From NCBI RefSeq assembly GCF_000717995.1, contig NZ_JODM01000017.1, forward strand, positions 71,802 through 135,801: DNA of 64,000 nt. The letters are read 5' to 3'. This document shows positions 27,360 through 35,883 of this stretch, in pieces (position 1 is the stretch's first letter; each line of letters starts with the position of its first letter). A program made the translations under genes and the position numbers. The notes below the pieces were generated by a model. That model saw nothing but the letters and a program-made list of their open reading frames with translations, made no database searches and had not been told where the DNA came from. The DNA is from Streptomyces violaceorubidus (lineage in GTDB: Bacteria; Actinomycetota; Actinomycetes; Streptomycetales; Streptomycetaceae).

Positions 27360-27906
27360 GAGCACCCGAGGGCGCCGCCCGGCGCCGCCCCGGCCCAGAC
27401 CCACCGTCCGGGGGCTCCGCCGTCCGGCCGAAGGATCAGCTGTCCGGCTTAAGGGGTGCCTTCCTCTGCGGATGGGCTCTGCCGACGGGGGACGGCTCAG
27501 GCCCGTCGGCGGACGGCTCAGGTCTCGCCGGTCGACGGGGGTCGCGGTTGCCTGTTCGGCGGGTTTGGCTCCCACAGGCCGGTGGGTGGGCTTTGTGGCC
27601 CGCCTTTGTCGCCCGTCAAGGCGGGGGCGGCCCGCACGGGCTGACGGGGCCTGCCTCCGTCGGGGGGCGGCTCACGTCCCGTCGGTCGACGGGCTTCGCG
27701 GCCTGTCCGGCGGGTTTGGCCCGCACCGGTCGGCGAGCTTTGCCCCTGGCTGAAGGGCTGAGCCGCGTTGTCGCTGGCTCGGCTGCCCCGTCGGCGGGCT
27801 TTGCCGCCCGACCGGCGGGTGTGGCCCTCGCCCGCCGGCGGGCGCTGCCGTCCGGCGGCGGGCTCGGTCCCGGTGGTCGCGGTGGCTTCGCCGTCCGGTC
27901 GGTGGC
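27360..27906. repeat. degenerate GC-rich repeat tract downstream of the transglutaminase gene
   Basis: About 540 bp without a credible gene. Variants of CGGCGGGTTTGGC and GTCGGCGGGCTTTGCC recur at intervals of ~35-90 bp (e.g. near 27556, 27712, 27791, 27815, 27848), with GTCGACGGG blocks. It lies between the DUF3040 terminator and the stop codon of the convergent transglutaminase gene. It looks like old tandem amplification. Confidence 0.6.
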
Positions 27907-30297
27907 TCAGCCCTGCTGGTCCGACGTTTTCCGCCACACCGGACGGGTCGCCGCGGCTCGCCGTTTCAGGGCCGCCCACCGGGCCGACACCGTCCAGGTC
28001 ACCCGAATGGCCGAACGCGGGGCGAATCGTGCGCGCAGCCGGGTCCCGCGGCCGACCGCGGCGCGCAGACCGGCGGTCGCCAGCCGGACGTCCTCCGTCA
28101 GCCCCGCCGTCATACGCGGGTGAGGCGCGTAGAGGACCTGCTCCACGGCGTCCGCCACCCGGTGCACCGCCTGTGCCGCCGTCGGCTCCAGCCGGCCCAG
28201 CCGGACGATGCGGGCCGCCGCCTTCCGCGGGGTCTGCGATTCCTGGGGCGGGATGCCGAGGTCCCACGCCGTGTCGGTCAACTCCTGCCACAGCGCGAGG
28301 GTGTGCGGGCCGGCGTCCGCCGCGCCGCGGCCGTGCGAGCCGAGCCGCACCGCACGGGCGCGCAGCCGCCACAGCATCGGGGCGAGCGGGATCAGCAGCA
28401 CCGCGAGTCCGGCCAGGGCCCAGGCCAGCAGTGCGTACCACTTGGGGCCGTCGCCGCCGGTGACGGGCAGGGCCGCCGCGGTCTCCGTGGAACAGGCGTC
28501 CAGCTTCTTGTCCTGCGGGGAGCAGGTGTCGCTCGACGAGGGCGCCGCCGACGGCTCCGTCTCCGCGTTCCTCGACGGCAGGGCCGACTCCGGCACCGAG
28601 CTGCCCGGCCGGTCCGTGATGGTGTACGACGGGGTCGAGCCACGCGTCGGCGTCGGCTCGAAGCGGGTCCAGCCCACGCCCTCGAAGTACACCTCGGGCC
28701 ACGCGTGCGCGTCCCGCAGCCCCACCGACACCGAGCCGTCCGCCTGCGGGGACCCCGGTGCGAAGCCGACCGCGACCCTGGCCGGAATGCCCAGGGACCG
28801 GGCCATCGCCGCCATGGCGAAGGAGAAGTGGACGCAGAAGCCCTCCTTGTCCTTCAGGAACCGGGCGATCGCCTCCGAGCCGCTGCCGACCTTGACCCGG
28901 GTGTCGTACTCGAAGCCGCCGTCGACCGCGAAGTACTCCTGGAGCTTGACCGCCTGCTGGTAGGGGTTCGCGGCGCCCGCGGTGACCTCGCGGGCGGTTT
29001 GGGACACCACCGCGGGCAGCGAGTCCGGCAGCCGGGTGTACTCGCGCAGGAGGGCCGCCGACGGCTGGGGCGCCGCGGCGAGCTGCTCCGCCGTCGGCTG
29101 CACGTTCAGGCTGCGTACCTCGTACTTCAGCCCGCGGGTGTTCTGGCCGTGGTCGCCGACCAGGGTCATGCCGACGGGTTCGTAGCGCCAGTTGCCCGCG
29201 ACGCGCACGCCGCTGGGCGGGTAGGGCATGGGCAGCCAGTCCTGGGCGTACCAGTCGGCGGCCGACACCAGGGTCCGGGTCTCCGTGCGCTCGATGTCGC
29301 GACCGAGGCCGACCGGGGTGGGGAAGGTGCCGTCCGGCACGGCGGTGATGTGCCGCTTGGACGGCTTCCAGGTGGTGCCGTCGAAGTCGTCCAGGGACAC
29401 GATGCGCAGGTACAGGTTGGACAGGTCCTCGGAGTCCGTCTGGACGGAGAGGACCTGTCGGTCCTCGTCGACGTTGAGACTGTCCCTGAGGGAGACCAGC
29501 GGGTTCACCGCGGAGATCGTGCCGCCGCCACCGGTGCCGGAGCCCACACCGCCGCGGGCGCCGTCCAGCAGCCCGCCGTCCATCGCGGGCAGGGCGAGCG
29601 GCACCACCAGGGCGATACCCAGCGCGAAGGCGCCGATGCGTCGTCCGGTACGGACCGGGGCGAGGGCCCGGCCCTGCTCCGGGCCCGGCGCGCGCGCCGA
29701 GCCGCCGAAGACCCGGCCCCACTGCGAGAGCCGGTCACGTCCCTCGGCCAGGAGCAGCGTCAGATAGCCGACCGCCGCGACCAGGAACCACAGCCAGTCG
29801 GCACCGCCCTCGGACAGCCCCGCGGCCACCGAGTAGAGGGCGAGCAGCGGCAGGCCGGCCGGGGCGGCGCTGCGGAAGGTCACCGCGAGCGTGTCCACCA
29901 GCAGCCCGATCACCAGGACGCCGCCGACCAGCATCAGCCGGATGCCGTCGGACTCCAGCGGCGCCGGGATCGCGTACCGGGCGATGTCGTCGCCGCCCTG
30001 CTGGAGCAGGTCGGCGATGCGCTGGAAGGCCTGCGGGCCGGGGATCAGCCCGGCGAACGCCTCCCGGCGGGCGAAGACGAGGGTCAGCAGCAGCAGCGTG
30101 ACCAGGGCCTGCGCCGCGATGGTCAGCGGTCGCGCCAACGGCACCCGCCGCGCTGCCGCGCCCACGCCCGACTGCACCGCCAGCAGGACCGCCGCCTGCA
30201 GGATCCATGTGGCCGGCTCGACCAACGGCAACAGCGCACAGGACGCCATCAACGTGGCCGCCCAGGCACACACGGCCAACCGCGCCCGCCCGCTCAT
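27907..30297 (-). CDS. membrane transglutaminase-like protein (TgpA type)
   Basis: 796 residues. About six to seven N-terminal membrane helices (residues ~5-240), then an extracytoplasmic transglutaminase-like core with catalytic Cys in EGFCVHFSFAMA, His in RDAHAWPEVYF and Asp/Glu in WTRFEPTP, then another membrane helix (~590-615) and a C-terminal DUF4129-like cytoplasmic domain. Forms a conserved actinobacterial unit with the upstream DUF58 and MoxR genes; a cell-envelope protein-modification role is presumed. The ATG (MSGRARLA) overlaps the stop of the preceding micro-ORF (ATGA), and this start segment has been duplicated upstream. Confidence 0.9.
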   Translation of the reverse strand: MSGRARLAVCAWAATLMASCALLPLVEPATWILQAAVLLAVQSGVGAAARRVPLARPLTIAAQALVTLLLLTLVFARREAFAGLIPGPQAFQRIADLLQQGGDDIARYAIPAPLESDGIRLMLVGGVLVIGLLVDTLAVTFRSAAPAGLPLLALYSVAAGLSEGGADWLWFLVAAVGYLTLLLAEGRDRLSQWGRVFGGSARAPGPEQGRALAPVRTGRRIGAFALGIALVVPLALPAMDGGLLDGARGGVGSGTGGGGTISAVNPLVSLRDSLNVDEDRQVLSVQTDSEDLSNLYLRIVSLDDFDGTTWKPSKRHITAVPDGTFPTPVGLGRDIERTETRTLVSAADWYAQDWLPMPYPPSGVRVAGNWRYEPVGMTLVGDHGQNTRGLKYEVRSLNVQPTAEQLAAAPQPSAALLREYTRLPDSLPAVVSQTAREVTAGAANPYQQAVKLQEYFAVDGGFEYDTRVKVGSGSEAIARFLKDKEGFCVHFSFAMAAMARSLGIPARVAVGFAPGSPQADGSVSVGLRDAHAWPEVYFEGVGWTRFEPTPTRGSTPSYTITDRPGSSVPESALPSRNAETEPSAAPSSSDTCSPQDKKLDACSTETAAALPVTGGDGPKWYALLAWALAGLAVLLIPLAPMLWRLRARAVRLGSHGRGAADAGPHTLALWQELTDTAWDLGIPPQESQTPRKAAARIVRLGRLEPTAAQAVHRVADAVEQVLYAPHPRMTAGLTEDVRLATAGLRAAVGRGTRLRARFAPRSAIRVTWTVSARWAALKRRAAATRPVWRKTSDQQG

Positions 30298-30479
30298 CGC
30301 GTCGCCCCCCGCCCGCCGAGCGTTGTCCGGGTCCGGGTCCGCTCGGCCGCCCGGGGGCCCGTGGTCCGTCCGTCGACCGGTCCACGGCGCGTCGGGCGCG
30401 CCTGTCCGCCGGCCGCGCCGTCCCCCGGCCGCCGGTCGCCCGCCGGGGCGTGCCCGGCCAACCGCGCCCGCCCGCTCAT
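30294..30479 (-). CDS. coupled micro-ORF B (duplicated transglutaminase start)
   Basis: 61 codons: begins MSGRARLAGHAPAGD and ends GGRGATR, with its TGA overlapping the transglutaminase ATG. The first 8 residues equal the transglutaminase N-terminus. It shares ~85% identity with micro-ORF A, including six extra bases in the ACCCGGAC-type segment. Arg/Gly/Pro-rich, with no known domain. Whether the peptide is made is unknown; the perfect ATGA couplings on both sides argue it is at least translated through. Confidence 0.45.
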   Translation of the reverse strand: MSGRARLAGHAPAGDRRPGDGAAGGQARPTRRGPVDGRTTGPRAAERTRTRTTLGGRGATR

Positions 30480-30655
30480 CGCGTCGCCCCCCGCCCGTCG
30501 AGCGTCGTCCAGGTCCGCTCGGCCGCCCGGGGGCCCGTGGTCCGTCCGTCGACCGGTCCGGGTCGCGTCGGGCACGCCTGTCCGCCGGCCGCGCGGTCCC
30601 CCGGCCGCCGGTCGCCTGCCGGGGCGTGCCCGGCCCGCCGCGCCCGCGCGCTCAT
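30476..30655 (-). CDS. coupled micro-ORF A between DUF58 and transglutaminase genes
   Basis: 59 codons: begins MSARARRAGHAPAGD and ends LDGRGATR. Its ATG overlaps the DUF58 stop (ATGA at 30652-30655) and its TGA overlaps the ATG of micro-ORF B (30476-30479). Together A, B and the transglutaminase start form three successive ATGA junctions created by a ~180-bp tandem duplication. Confidence 0.45.
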   Translation of the reverse strand: MSARARRAGHAPAGDRRPGDRAAGGQACPTRPGPVDGRTTGPRAAERTWTTLDGRGATR

Positions 30656-32019
30656 CGCGTTCCCTTTCCGCCGGTCGGCGTGGTGAGGGTGGTGCGCTCG
30701 TGGTCGGCCAGGCGCCACAGCTCCTCCATGGTGGCGCCCCGGGGGACGGCCACGGCGGTCCAGCCCGACTCGCGGAGCATCCGCAGGCGCTCCTCGCTCC
30801 CGTCCGAGGGGCCGGGCACGTCGGACGGTTCCCGTGCCCAGGTCTCGCTGTCCAGGACGAAGGCGAGGGCGCCGCCGCTGCGCTGCCGCATCCTGGCCAC
30901 CACCGCGGCCTGCTCCTCGTCCAGGTCGCCGAAGAACGCCACCAGCAGCCCCTCGTTCCCGCCGCGCAGCACGTCGTAGGCGCGCGACAGACTCGTGCCG
31001 TCGGAGTGGTCGATCACGGCGAGGGTGTCCATCATCAGCCCGGCCGCGTCGGCCGTGCCCTGGCTCGCGCCCGCGAAGCCCTCGGCGCCCTCGCCCGGCA
31101 CCGTGTTGCCCGTGTCGGTGAGCAGCCGGACGGAGAAACCCCGCTCCAGCATGTGCACCAGCACGGACGCCGCGCCCGACACCGCCCACTCGAAGGCCGA
31201 GTCGGGGCCCGCGCCTTCGAAGCCCACGACCCGGGTGTCCAGCAGCACCGTGCAGCGGGCCCGCTGCGGCTGCTCCTCGCGGCGCACCATCAGCTCGCCG
31301 TAGCGCGCGGTGGAGCGCCAGTGCACGCGGCGCAGGTCGTCGCCGTACCGGTACCCGCGCGGGATCACGTCGTCGTCGCCGGCCAGGGCGAGCGAGCGCT
31401 GCCTGCCCTCGCCGTACCCCTTCGCCTCGCCGCTCAGCCGCACCGGGGGCAGCGCCTCCACGCGCGGGATCACGGTCAGCGTGTCGTACGTCGAGAAGGA
31501 GCGGGTCAGCTCGCACAGGCCGAACGGGTCGGTCAGGCGCAGTTGCAGCGGGCCCAGCGGGTAACGGCCGCGCAGGTCGGAGCGGACCCGGTAGGACACC
31601 TCGCGGCGACCGCCGGGCTCCACCCGGTCGAGCACGAAGCGGGGGCGCGGGCCGAGCACGTAGGGCACCCGGTCCTGGAGCATCAGCAGACCGGTGGGCA
31701 GCCGGGAGACGTTGTCGACGCGCAGATGGACCCGGGCCTCGCTGCCCGCGGGCACCCGCCCGGGGGAGAGCCGGCGACTGCCCGCGACCCGGTACCGCGT
31801 GCGGTGGAGCACGGCCGCGCAGACCAGGGGCAGGGCCCCCAGGAGCAGCCCGACCCGCAGCAGATCGCTCTGCCCCAGGACGTACGCGCAGACCGAGGCC
31901 GCGATACCGGCGGCGAGGAAGGAACGCCCGCGGGTGGTCAGACCGGCCAGGGCGGTCCGGACACCGCCGCCCTCACCCCGGTCCGCCTCGGACCGGTCCG
32001 TCCCCCCGGCGTCCATCAC
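30652..32019 (-). CDS. DUF58 domain protein
   Basis: 455 residues. Two N-terminal membrane helices (~30-75), a beta-rich region, then the DUF58 signature GYRYGDDLRRVHWRSTARYG followed by a vWA-like fold (CTVLLDTR...). Partner of MoxR ATPases; the trio MoxR-DUF58-transglutaminase is widespread and thought to assemble or process envelope proteins. GTG start at 32019 overlaps the MoxR stop codon (GTGA) behind GCGGAGG; ATG at 32016 is an alternative. Confidence 0.9.
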   Translation of the reverse strand: MMDAGGTDRSEADRGEGGGVRTALAGLTTRGRSFLAAGIAASVCAYVLGQSDLLRVGLLLGALPLVCAAVLHRTRYRVAGSRRLSPGRVPAGSEARVHLRVDNVSRLPTGLLMLQDRVPYVLGPRPRFVLDRVEPGGRREVSYRVRSDLRGRYPLGPLQLRLTDPFGLCELTRSFSTYDTLTVIPRVEALPPVRLSGEAKGYGEGRQRSLALAGDDDVIPRGYRYGDDLRRVHWRSTARYGELMVRREEQPQRARCTVLLDTRVVGFEGAGPDSAFEWAVSGAASVLVHMLERGFSVRLLTDTGNTVPGEGAEGFAGASQGTADAAGLMMDTLAVIDHSDGTSLSRAYDVLRGGNEGLLVAFFGDLDEEQAAVVARMRQRSGGALAFVLDSETWAREPSDVPGPSDGSEERLRMLRESGWTAVAVPRGATMEELWRLADHERTTLTTPTGGKGTR

Positions 32020-33053
32020 AGCCTCCGCGGCGGCTGCTGACCGTACGCAGGCGCGCCCCGGCCCACGCCGAAGCCCGTCTGCTGCTGGGGCGCCGCGGGC
32101 ACCGGGGTGCGCTGCACAATCTCCTCGACGACCTGCTCGGAGGTGCGGCGGTTGAGCTGGGCCTGCGCGGTCGGCAGCAGCCGGTGGGCGAGGACGGCGA
32201 CCGCGAGGGCCTGCACGTCGTCCGGCAGCGCGTACTCCCGGCCGCTGAGGGCGGCGGACGCCTTCGCCGCGCGCAGCAGATGCAGCGTCGCGCGCGGCGA
32301 GGCGCCGAGTCGGAGGTCCGGGTGGGAGCGGGTGGCGGCGACCAGGTCCACGGCGTAGCGCCGGACCGGGTCCGCCATGTGGACGCCGCGGACCGCCTCG
32401 ATCAGCTTCAGGATCTCGTGCGCGTGCGCCACCGGCTGAAGATCGTCCAGCGGGCTGACCCCGCCGTGCACGTCGAGCATCTGCAGCTCGGCCTCCGGGC
32501 TCGGATAGCCGATGGACACGCGGGCCATGAAGCGGTCCCGCTGCGCCTCCGGGAGCGGGTAGGTGCCCTCCATCTCGACCGGGTTCTGCGTCGCCACCAC
32601 CATGAAGGGGGCGGGCAGCTCGTAGGTCTGGCCGTCGATGGTGACCTGGCGCTCCTCCATCGACTCCAGCAGCGCCGACTGCGTCTTCGGTGAGGCGCGG
32701 TTGATCTCGTCGCCGATCACCACCTGCGCGAAGATCGCGCCCGGCTTGAACTCGAAGTCCCGGCGCTGCTGGTCCCAGATGGACACCCCCGTGATGTCCG
32801 AGGGCAGCAGGTCCGGCGTGAACTGGATCCGGCGCACGGAACAGTCGATGGACCGCGCCAGCGCCTTGGCCAGCATGGTCTTGCCGACCCCCGGCACATC
32901 CTCGATCAGCAGGTGTCCCTCGGCCAGCAGCACGGTCAGCGAGAGCCGTACGACCTCGGGCTTGCCCTCGATCACGTCCTCCACCGAACCGCGTACCCGC
33001 TCCACCACCGCGGTCAGATCAGTGAGGCTCGCTCGATCGTCATAGGTCGTCAC
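32016..33053 (-). CDS. MoxR-family AAA+ ATPase
   Basis: 345 residues from GTG at 33053 behind GAGGAGGG. Walker A DVPGVGKTMLAKAL (~52-65), Walker B VVIGDEINRA (~112), sensor 1 VVATQNP, and the arginine-finger region EAQRDRFM define a MoxR chaperone-like ATPase. First gene of the MoxR-DUF58-transglutaminase operon, which is translationally coupled throughout. The short Pro/Gln-rich C-terminus is probably disordered. Confidence 0.94.
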   Translation of the reverse strand: MTTYDDRASLTDLTAVVERVRGSVEDVIEGKPEVVRLSLTVLLAEGHLLIEDVPGVGKTMLAKALARSIDCSVRRIQFTPDLLPSDITGVSIWDQQRRDFEFKPGAIFAQVVIGDEINRASPKTQSALLESMEERQVTIDGQTYELPAPFMVVATQNPVEMEGTYPLPEAQRDRFMARVSIGYPSPEAELQMLDVHGGVSPLDDLQPVAHAHEILKLIEAVRGVHMADPVRRYAVDLVAATRSHPDLRLGASPRATLHLLRAAKASAALSGREYALPDDVQALAVAVLAHRLLPTAQAQLNRRTSEQVVEEIVQRTPVPAAPQQQTGFGVGRGAPAYGQQPPRRL

Positions 33054-33310
33054 CCGGCCCTCCTCGGCCTTTCCCCGCACTCCGTGGGAAGTGGAGGTTC
33101 CCCAGCTTGCCGGGCCGGCCCCGCACCGCGGACCGGCCCACCCCGAATCACGGACGCCGCCCGGAAAAAGTTCCGCGCGACACCACTTCCCGCATTCTTG
33201 CCGCCGTTACCGATTCGTGTCACTCGCCTGTGGACAACTGGCCGCGATTTGTCAGCCCTTACGGCCTTTGCGGCGCTTGCGCGGCGGGAACGTCGGGGCG
33301 GGCCACCGGA

Positions 33311-33859
33311 TCAGGCGGGGTCGACCTCGCGCAGCAGGCCCGTCTTCACGTCGAAGACGAAACCGCGCACATCATCGGTGTGGAGCAGGAACGGCGAGGT
33401 GCGCACCCGCTCGATCGACTGCCGCACGTCCTGGTCGGCGTCCCGGAAGGCCTCCACCGCCCACGCCGGACGCTGGCCGACCTCCAGCTCCAGATCGTGC
33501 CGGAACTCCTCGGTGATGGTCTCCATGCCGCAGCCCGTGTGGTGGATGAGGGCCACGCTGCGGGTGCCGAGCGCCCGCTGGCTGATGGTCAGGGAGCGGA
33601 TCACGTCGTCGGTGACGACACCGCCCGCGTTGCGGATGGTGTGGCAGTCGCCGAGCTTCAGGCCGAGCGCGGCGTGCAGGTCCAGGCGCGCGTCCATGCA
33701 GGCGACGACCGCGACGCGCTGTACGGGGCGGGCGTCCATGCCGGGGTCGGTGAACGCGGCGGCGTAGCGCTCGTTCGCCTCGACGAGCCGGTCCGTGACG
33801 GTGTGGTCGGCCACTATGGGGGAGTCCGGGCCTGCGGGTACTGATGCAGAAGTCGTCAT
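33311..33859 (-). CDS. beta-class carbonic anhydrase
   Basis: 182 residues. Zinc ligands and catalytic dyad are seen in VVACMDARLD (Cys, Asp, Arg) and ALIHHTGCGM (His, Cys). It hydrates CO2 to bicarbonate. The start is chosen at ATG 33859 because the -10 hexamer TAACGT ends exactly 7 nt upstream (leaderless); an ATG two codons earlier would leave one base. The 257 bp between this gene and the MoxR start show no gene. Confidence 0.9.
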   Translation of the reverse strand: MTTSASVPAGPDSPIVADHTVTDRLVEANERYAAAFTDPGMDARPVQRVAVVACMDARLDLHAALGLKLGDCHTIRNAGGVVTDDVIRSLTISQRALGTRSVALIHHTGCGMETITEEFRHDLELEVGQRPAWAVEAFRDADQDVRQSIERVRTSPFLLHTDDVRGFVFDVKTGLLREVDPA

Positions 33860-33866
33860 ATCCATG

Positions 33867-33872
33867 ACGTTA
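33867..33872 (-). promoter_or_regulatory. -10 element of the carbonic anhydrase gene
   Basis: TAACGT on the minus strand, 7 nt before the ATG at 33859. The -35 is not recognisable. Confidence 0.5.
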
Positions 33873-34033
33873 CTGGCCGTCCCCGGCCGTGGCCCGCTGT
33901 GAAGCGGGACAAAGAACGTCATCGAGGCTCGTTGTGAGCAGGCCCACAGGGCGGTGCGGATGCGGCCGTACGAGTGAAAAGCCGCGCGATGCCGGTTTGC
34001 GGACGCCGGGTCCGCGACGCGCAGGCCGGTTGA

Positions 34034-34061
34034 TTGACCGGGCGACACGGTGGACTAAAGT
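34034..34061 (+). promoter_or_regulatory. promoter of the dcw cluster
   Basis: TTGACC (34034-34039), 16-bp spacer, TAAAGT (34056-34061): the best vegetative-type promoter in the region. Transcription would begin near 34068 and give a ~220-nt leader before rsmH. Confidence 0.75.
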
Positions 34062-34067
34062 GACGCG

Positions 34068-34286
34068 AAGCGGGAGGCGAGGTCCTCCCTGCTGGACTGA
34101 ATTCCCCGGAGACCTGGGCGACGTCCCGCCAGATCTCCCCACGTGCGCGGCGCGTACGTACGGCTCGGCCTCCTCCCGCTCCCGGCCGGCCGACGCTCTT
34201 GGCGCCGGCAGGCCTCCCCTTCAGATGCGAGCGGGAGGGGACCCGGCAGTGCGTGACGCCGTGCCGGACCTGAGAGGCCGCCCCAG
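34068..34286 (+). other. structured 5' leader of the dcw operon (no mraZ)
   Basis: About 220 nt without a supported ORF. A perfect 10-bp stem CCTCCCGCTC (34172-34181) / GAGCGGGAGG (34229-34238) encloses GCCGGC arms. mraZ, which precedes rsmH in many bacteria, is absent. The leader may carry post-transcriptional control, but no known riboswitch class is recognised. Confidence 0.5.
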
Positions 34287-35243
34287 TTGAGCCAGAGTCG
34301 ACACGTCCCGGTGATGCTCCAGCGGTGTCTGGACCTGCTGGCGCCCGCCCTCCAGGAGCCGGGAGCCGCGGTCGTCGACTGCACACTGGGGCTCGGCGGA
34401 CACAGCGAGGCGCTTCTCGAACGCTTCCCCGAGGCCCGCCTGGTCGCCCTCGACCGCGACAAGGAGGCCCTGCGCCTGTCCGGCGAGCGCCTCGCCCCGT
34501 ACGGTGAGCGCGCCACCCTCGTGCACGCCGTCTACGACGAGCTGCCCGACGTCCTCGACCGGCTCGGCGTCCCCCGCGTCCAGGGCGTGCTGTTCGACCT
34601 CGGCGTCTCCTCCATGCAGCTCGACGAGGCCGACCGAGGCTTCGCCTACGCCCAGGACGCCCCGCTCGACATGCGGATGGACCAGAGCACCGGCATGAGC
34701 GCCGCCGAGGTCCTCAACACCTACCCGCCCGGCGAACTCGTCCGCATCCTGCGGGCGTACGGCGAGGAGAAGCAGGCCAAGCGGATCGTGTCCGCGATCG
34801 TGCGCGAGCGCGAGAAGGAGCCGTTCACCAACAGCGCCCGCCTGGTGGAGCTGATCCGCGCGGCGCTCCCGCAGGCCGCCAAGCGCACCGGCGGCAACCC
34901 GGCCAAGCGCACCTTCCAGGCCCTGCGCATCGAGGTCAACGGCGAGCTGTCGGTCCTGGAGCGGGCGATCCCGGCGGCCGTCGAATCCCTCGCGGTCGGC
35001 GGACGGATCGCCGTGCTGTCGTACCACTCGCTGGAGGACCGGCTGGTCAAGCAGGTGTTCGCGGCCGGCGCCGCCAACACCGCGCCGCCCGGCCTGCCCG
35101 TCGTCCCCGAACGCTACGCACCGCGGCTCAAGCTGCTCACCCGCGGCGCCGAACTCCCCACCGAGGAGGAGATCGCCGAGAACCGCCGCGCGGCACCGGC
35201 ACGGCTGCGCGGCGCCGAGCGCATCAGGGAGTCCCTCGGGTGA
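34287..35243 (+). CDS. rsmH: 16S rRNA (cytosine1402-N4)-methyltransferase RsmH
   Basis: 318 residues. SAM-binding [20 protein letters not shown] (~32-51), [17 protein letters not shown], and the C-terminal [13 protein letters not shown] and [12 protein letters not shown] blocks identify RsmH/MraW. It methylates C1402 in the ribosomal P site. The TTG start at 34287 is preceded by GAGAGG. First gene of the dcw cluster. The last six codons including the stop are within an 18-bp tandem duplication. Confidence 0.95.
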   Translation: MSQSRHVPVMLQRCLDLLAPALQEPGAAVVDCTLGLGGHSEALLERFPEARLVALDRDKEALRLSGERLAPYGERATLVHAVYDELPDVLDRLGVPRVQGVLFDLGVSSMQLDEADRGFAYAQDAPLDMRMDQSTGMSAAEVLNTYPPGELVRILRAYGEEKQAKRIVSAIVREREKEPFTNSARLVELIRAALPQAAKRTGGNPAKRTFQALRIEVNGELSVLERAIPAAVESLAVGGRIAVLSYHSLEDRLVKQVFAAGAANTAPPGLPVVPERYAPRLKLLTRGAELPTEEEIAENRRAAPARLRGAERIRESLG

Positions 35244-35261
35244 AGGGAGTCCCTCGGGTGG
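35226..35261. repeat. 18-bp tandem duplication at the rsmH stop codon
   Basis: AGGGAGTCCCTCGGGTGA (35226-35243, ending in the stop) is followed by AGGGAGTCCCTCGGGTGG (35244-35261). One mismatch destroys the second stop. Confidence 0.9.
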
Positions 35262-35322
35262 AGCGAGCGAGGCGGGCCGGACACGGCTGCGGACGGCCCA
35301 CCACGGGCCGGGGGGAGGACGC

Positions 35323-35883
35323 GTGACCAGGAAACCCGAACTGAAGGGCCGGGCGGCACGGCTGGCCCGGCTCCTGCCCACCGGCGGCCCCCGGGGGCAG
35401 GCGGCCCGGGCGCCGTTCGTCCTCCTGGTCGTCCTGCTGCTCGGCGGCGGCCTGATCGGGCTCCTCGTGCTGAACTCGGCCCTGAGCGAGGGATCCTTCC
35501 AACTGGAGGACCTCAAGCAGCGCACCAAGGAGCTCACCGACGAGGAGCAGGCGCTCCAGCGAGACATCGACGCCTACTCCGCCCCGCAAGCCCTCCAGCG
35601 CCGCGCCCGCGAACTGGGCATGGTGCCCGGCGGCGACCCCGCCTTCCTCGACCCCGACGGCACCGTCAAGGGCGTGCCCAGCCCCGCGCCCGCCGCGGCC
35701 ACCCCGCTGGTGCTCGCCCCCGAGGCGCTGGCCTCGACGTCCGCGGGCGCCGCGGGCACCGCGTCCCCCTACACCGAGCCGTCCGCACCGGCCCCCACGC
35801 CCACCACCGCGGCCGCACCGAGTACCGCCGCCACCCCCACCACGGCGGCGACGCCCACCCCGACCCCGACTCCCGGCAGGTGA
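35323..35883 (+). CDS. ftsL: septum formation protein FtsL-like
   Basis: 186 residues, GTG start after GGGGGAGG. Bitopic: basic N-terminus, one membrane helix (~30-52, FVLLVVLLLGGGLIGLLVLN), a short coiled coil (~60-95, LEDLKQRTKELTDEEQALQRD), the ARELGMVPGG turn, then a ~80-residue Ala/Pro/Thr-rich tail. It pairs with the FtsQ/DivIC-type proteins in the divisome. Identified by position and architecture; sequence similarity in this family is low. GTGA overlap with ftsI. Confidence 0.85.
   Translation: MTRKPELKGRAARLARLLPTGGPRGQAARAPFVLLVVLLLGGGLIGLLVLNSALSEGSFQLEDLKQRTKELTDEEQALQRDIDAYSAPQALQRRARELGMVPGGDPAFLDPDGTVKGVPSPAPAAATPLVLAPEALASTSAGAAGTASPYTEPSAPAPTPTTAAAPSTAATPTTAATPTPTPTPGR

Noticed and set aside
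28120..32040. 1306-codon plus-strand frame across the transglutaminase and DUF58 genes
   Set aside because: Antisense shadow; the minus-strand genes have clear domains and coupled starts.
30652..33053. MoxR plus DUF58 genes as a ternary MoxR-vWA-VMAP conflict system with the 10.8-12.5 kb VMAP-like gene
   Set aside because: They form the ordinary MoxR-DUF58-transglutaminase operon ~18 kb away and lack the VMAP operon layout.
33889..34286. mraZ gene upstream of rsmH
   Set aside because: The only open frame here (132 codons) is Arg/Pro/Gly-rich without MraZ motifs and overlaps the promoter.
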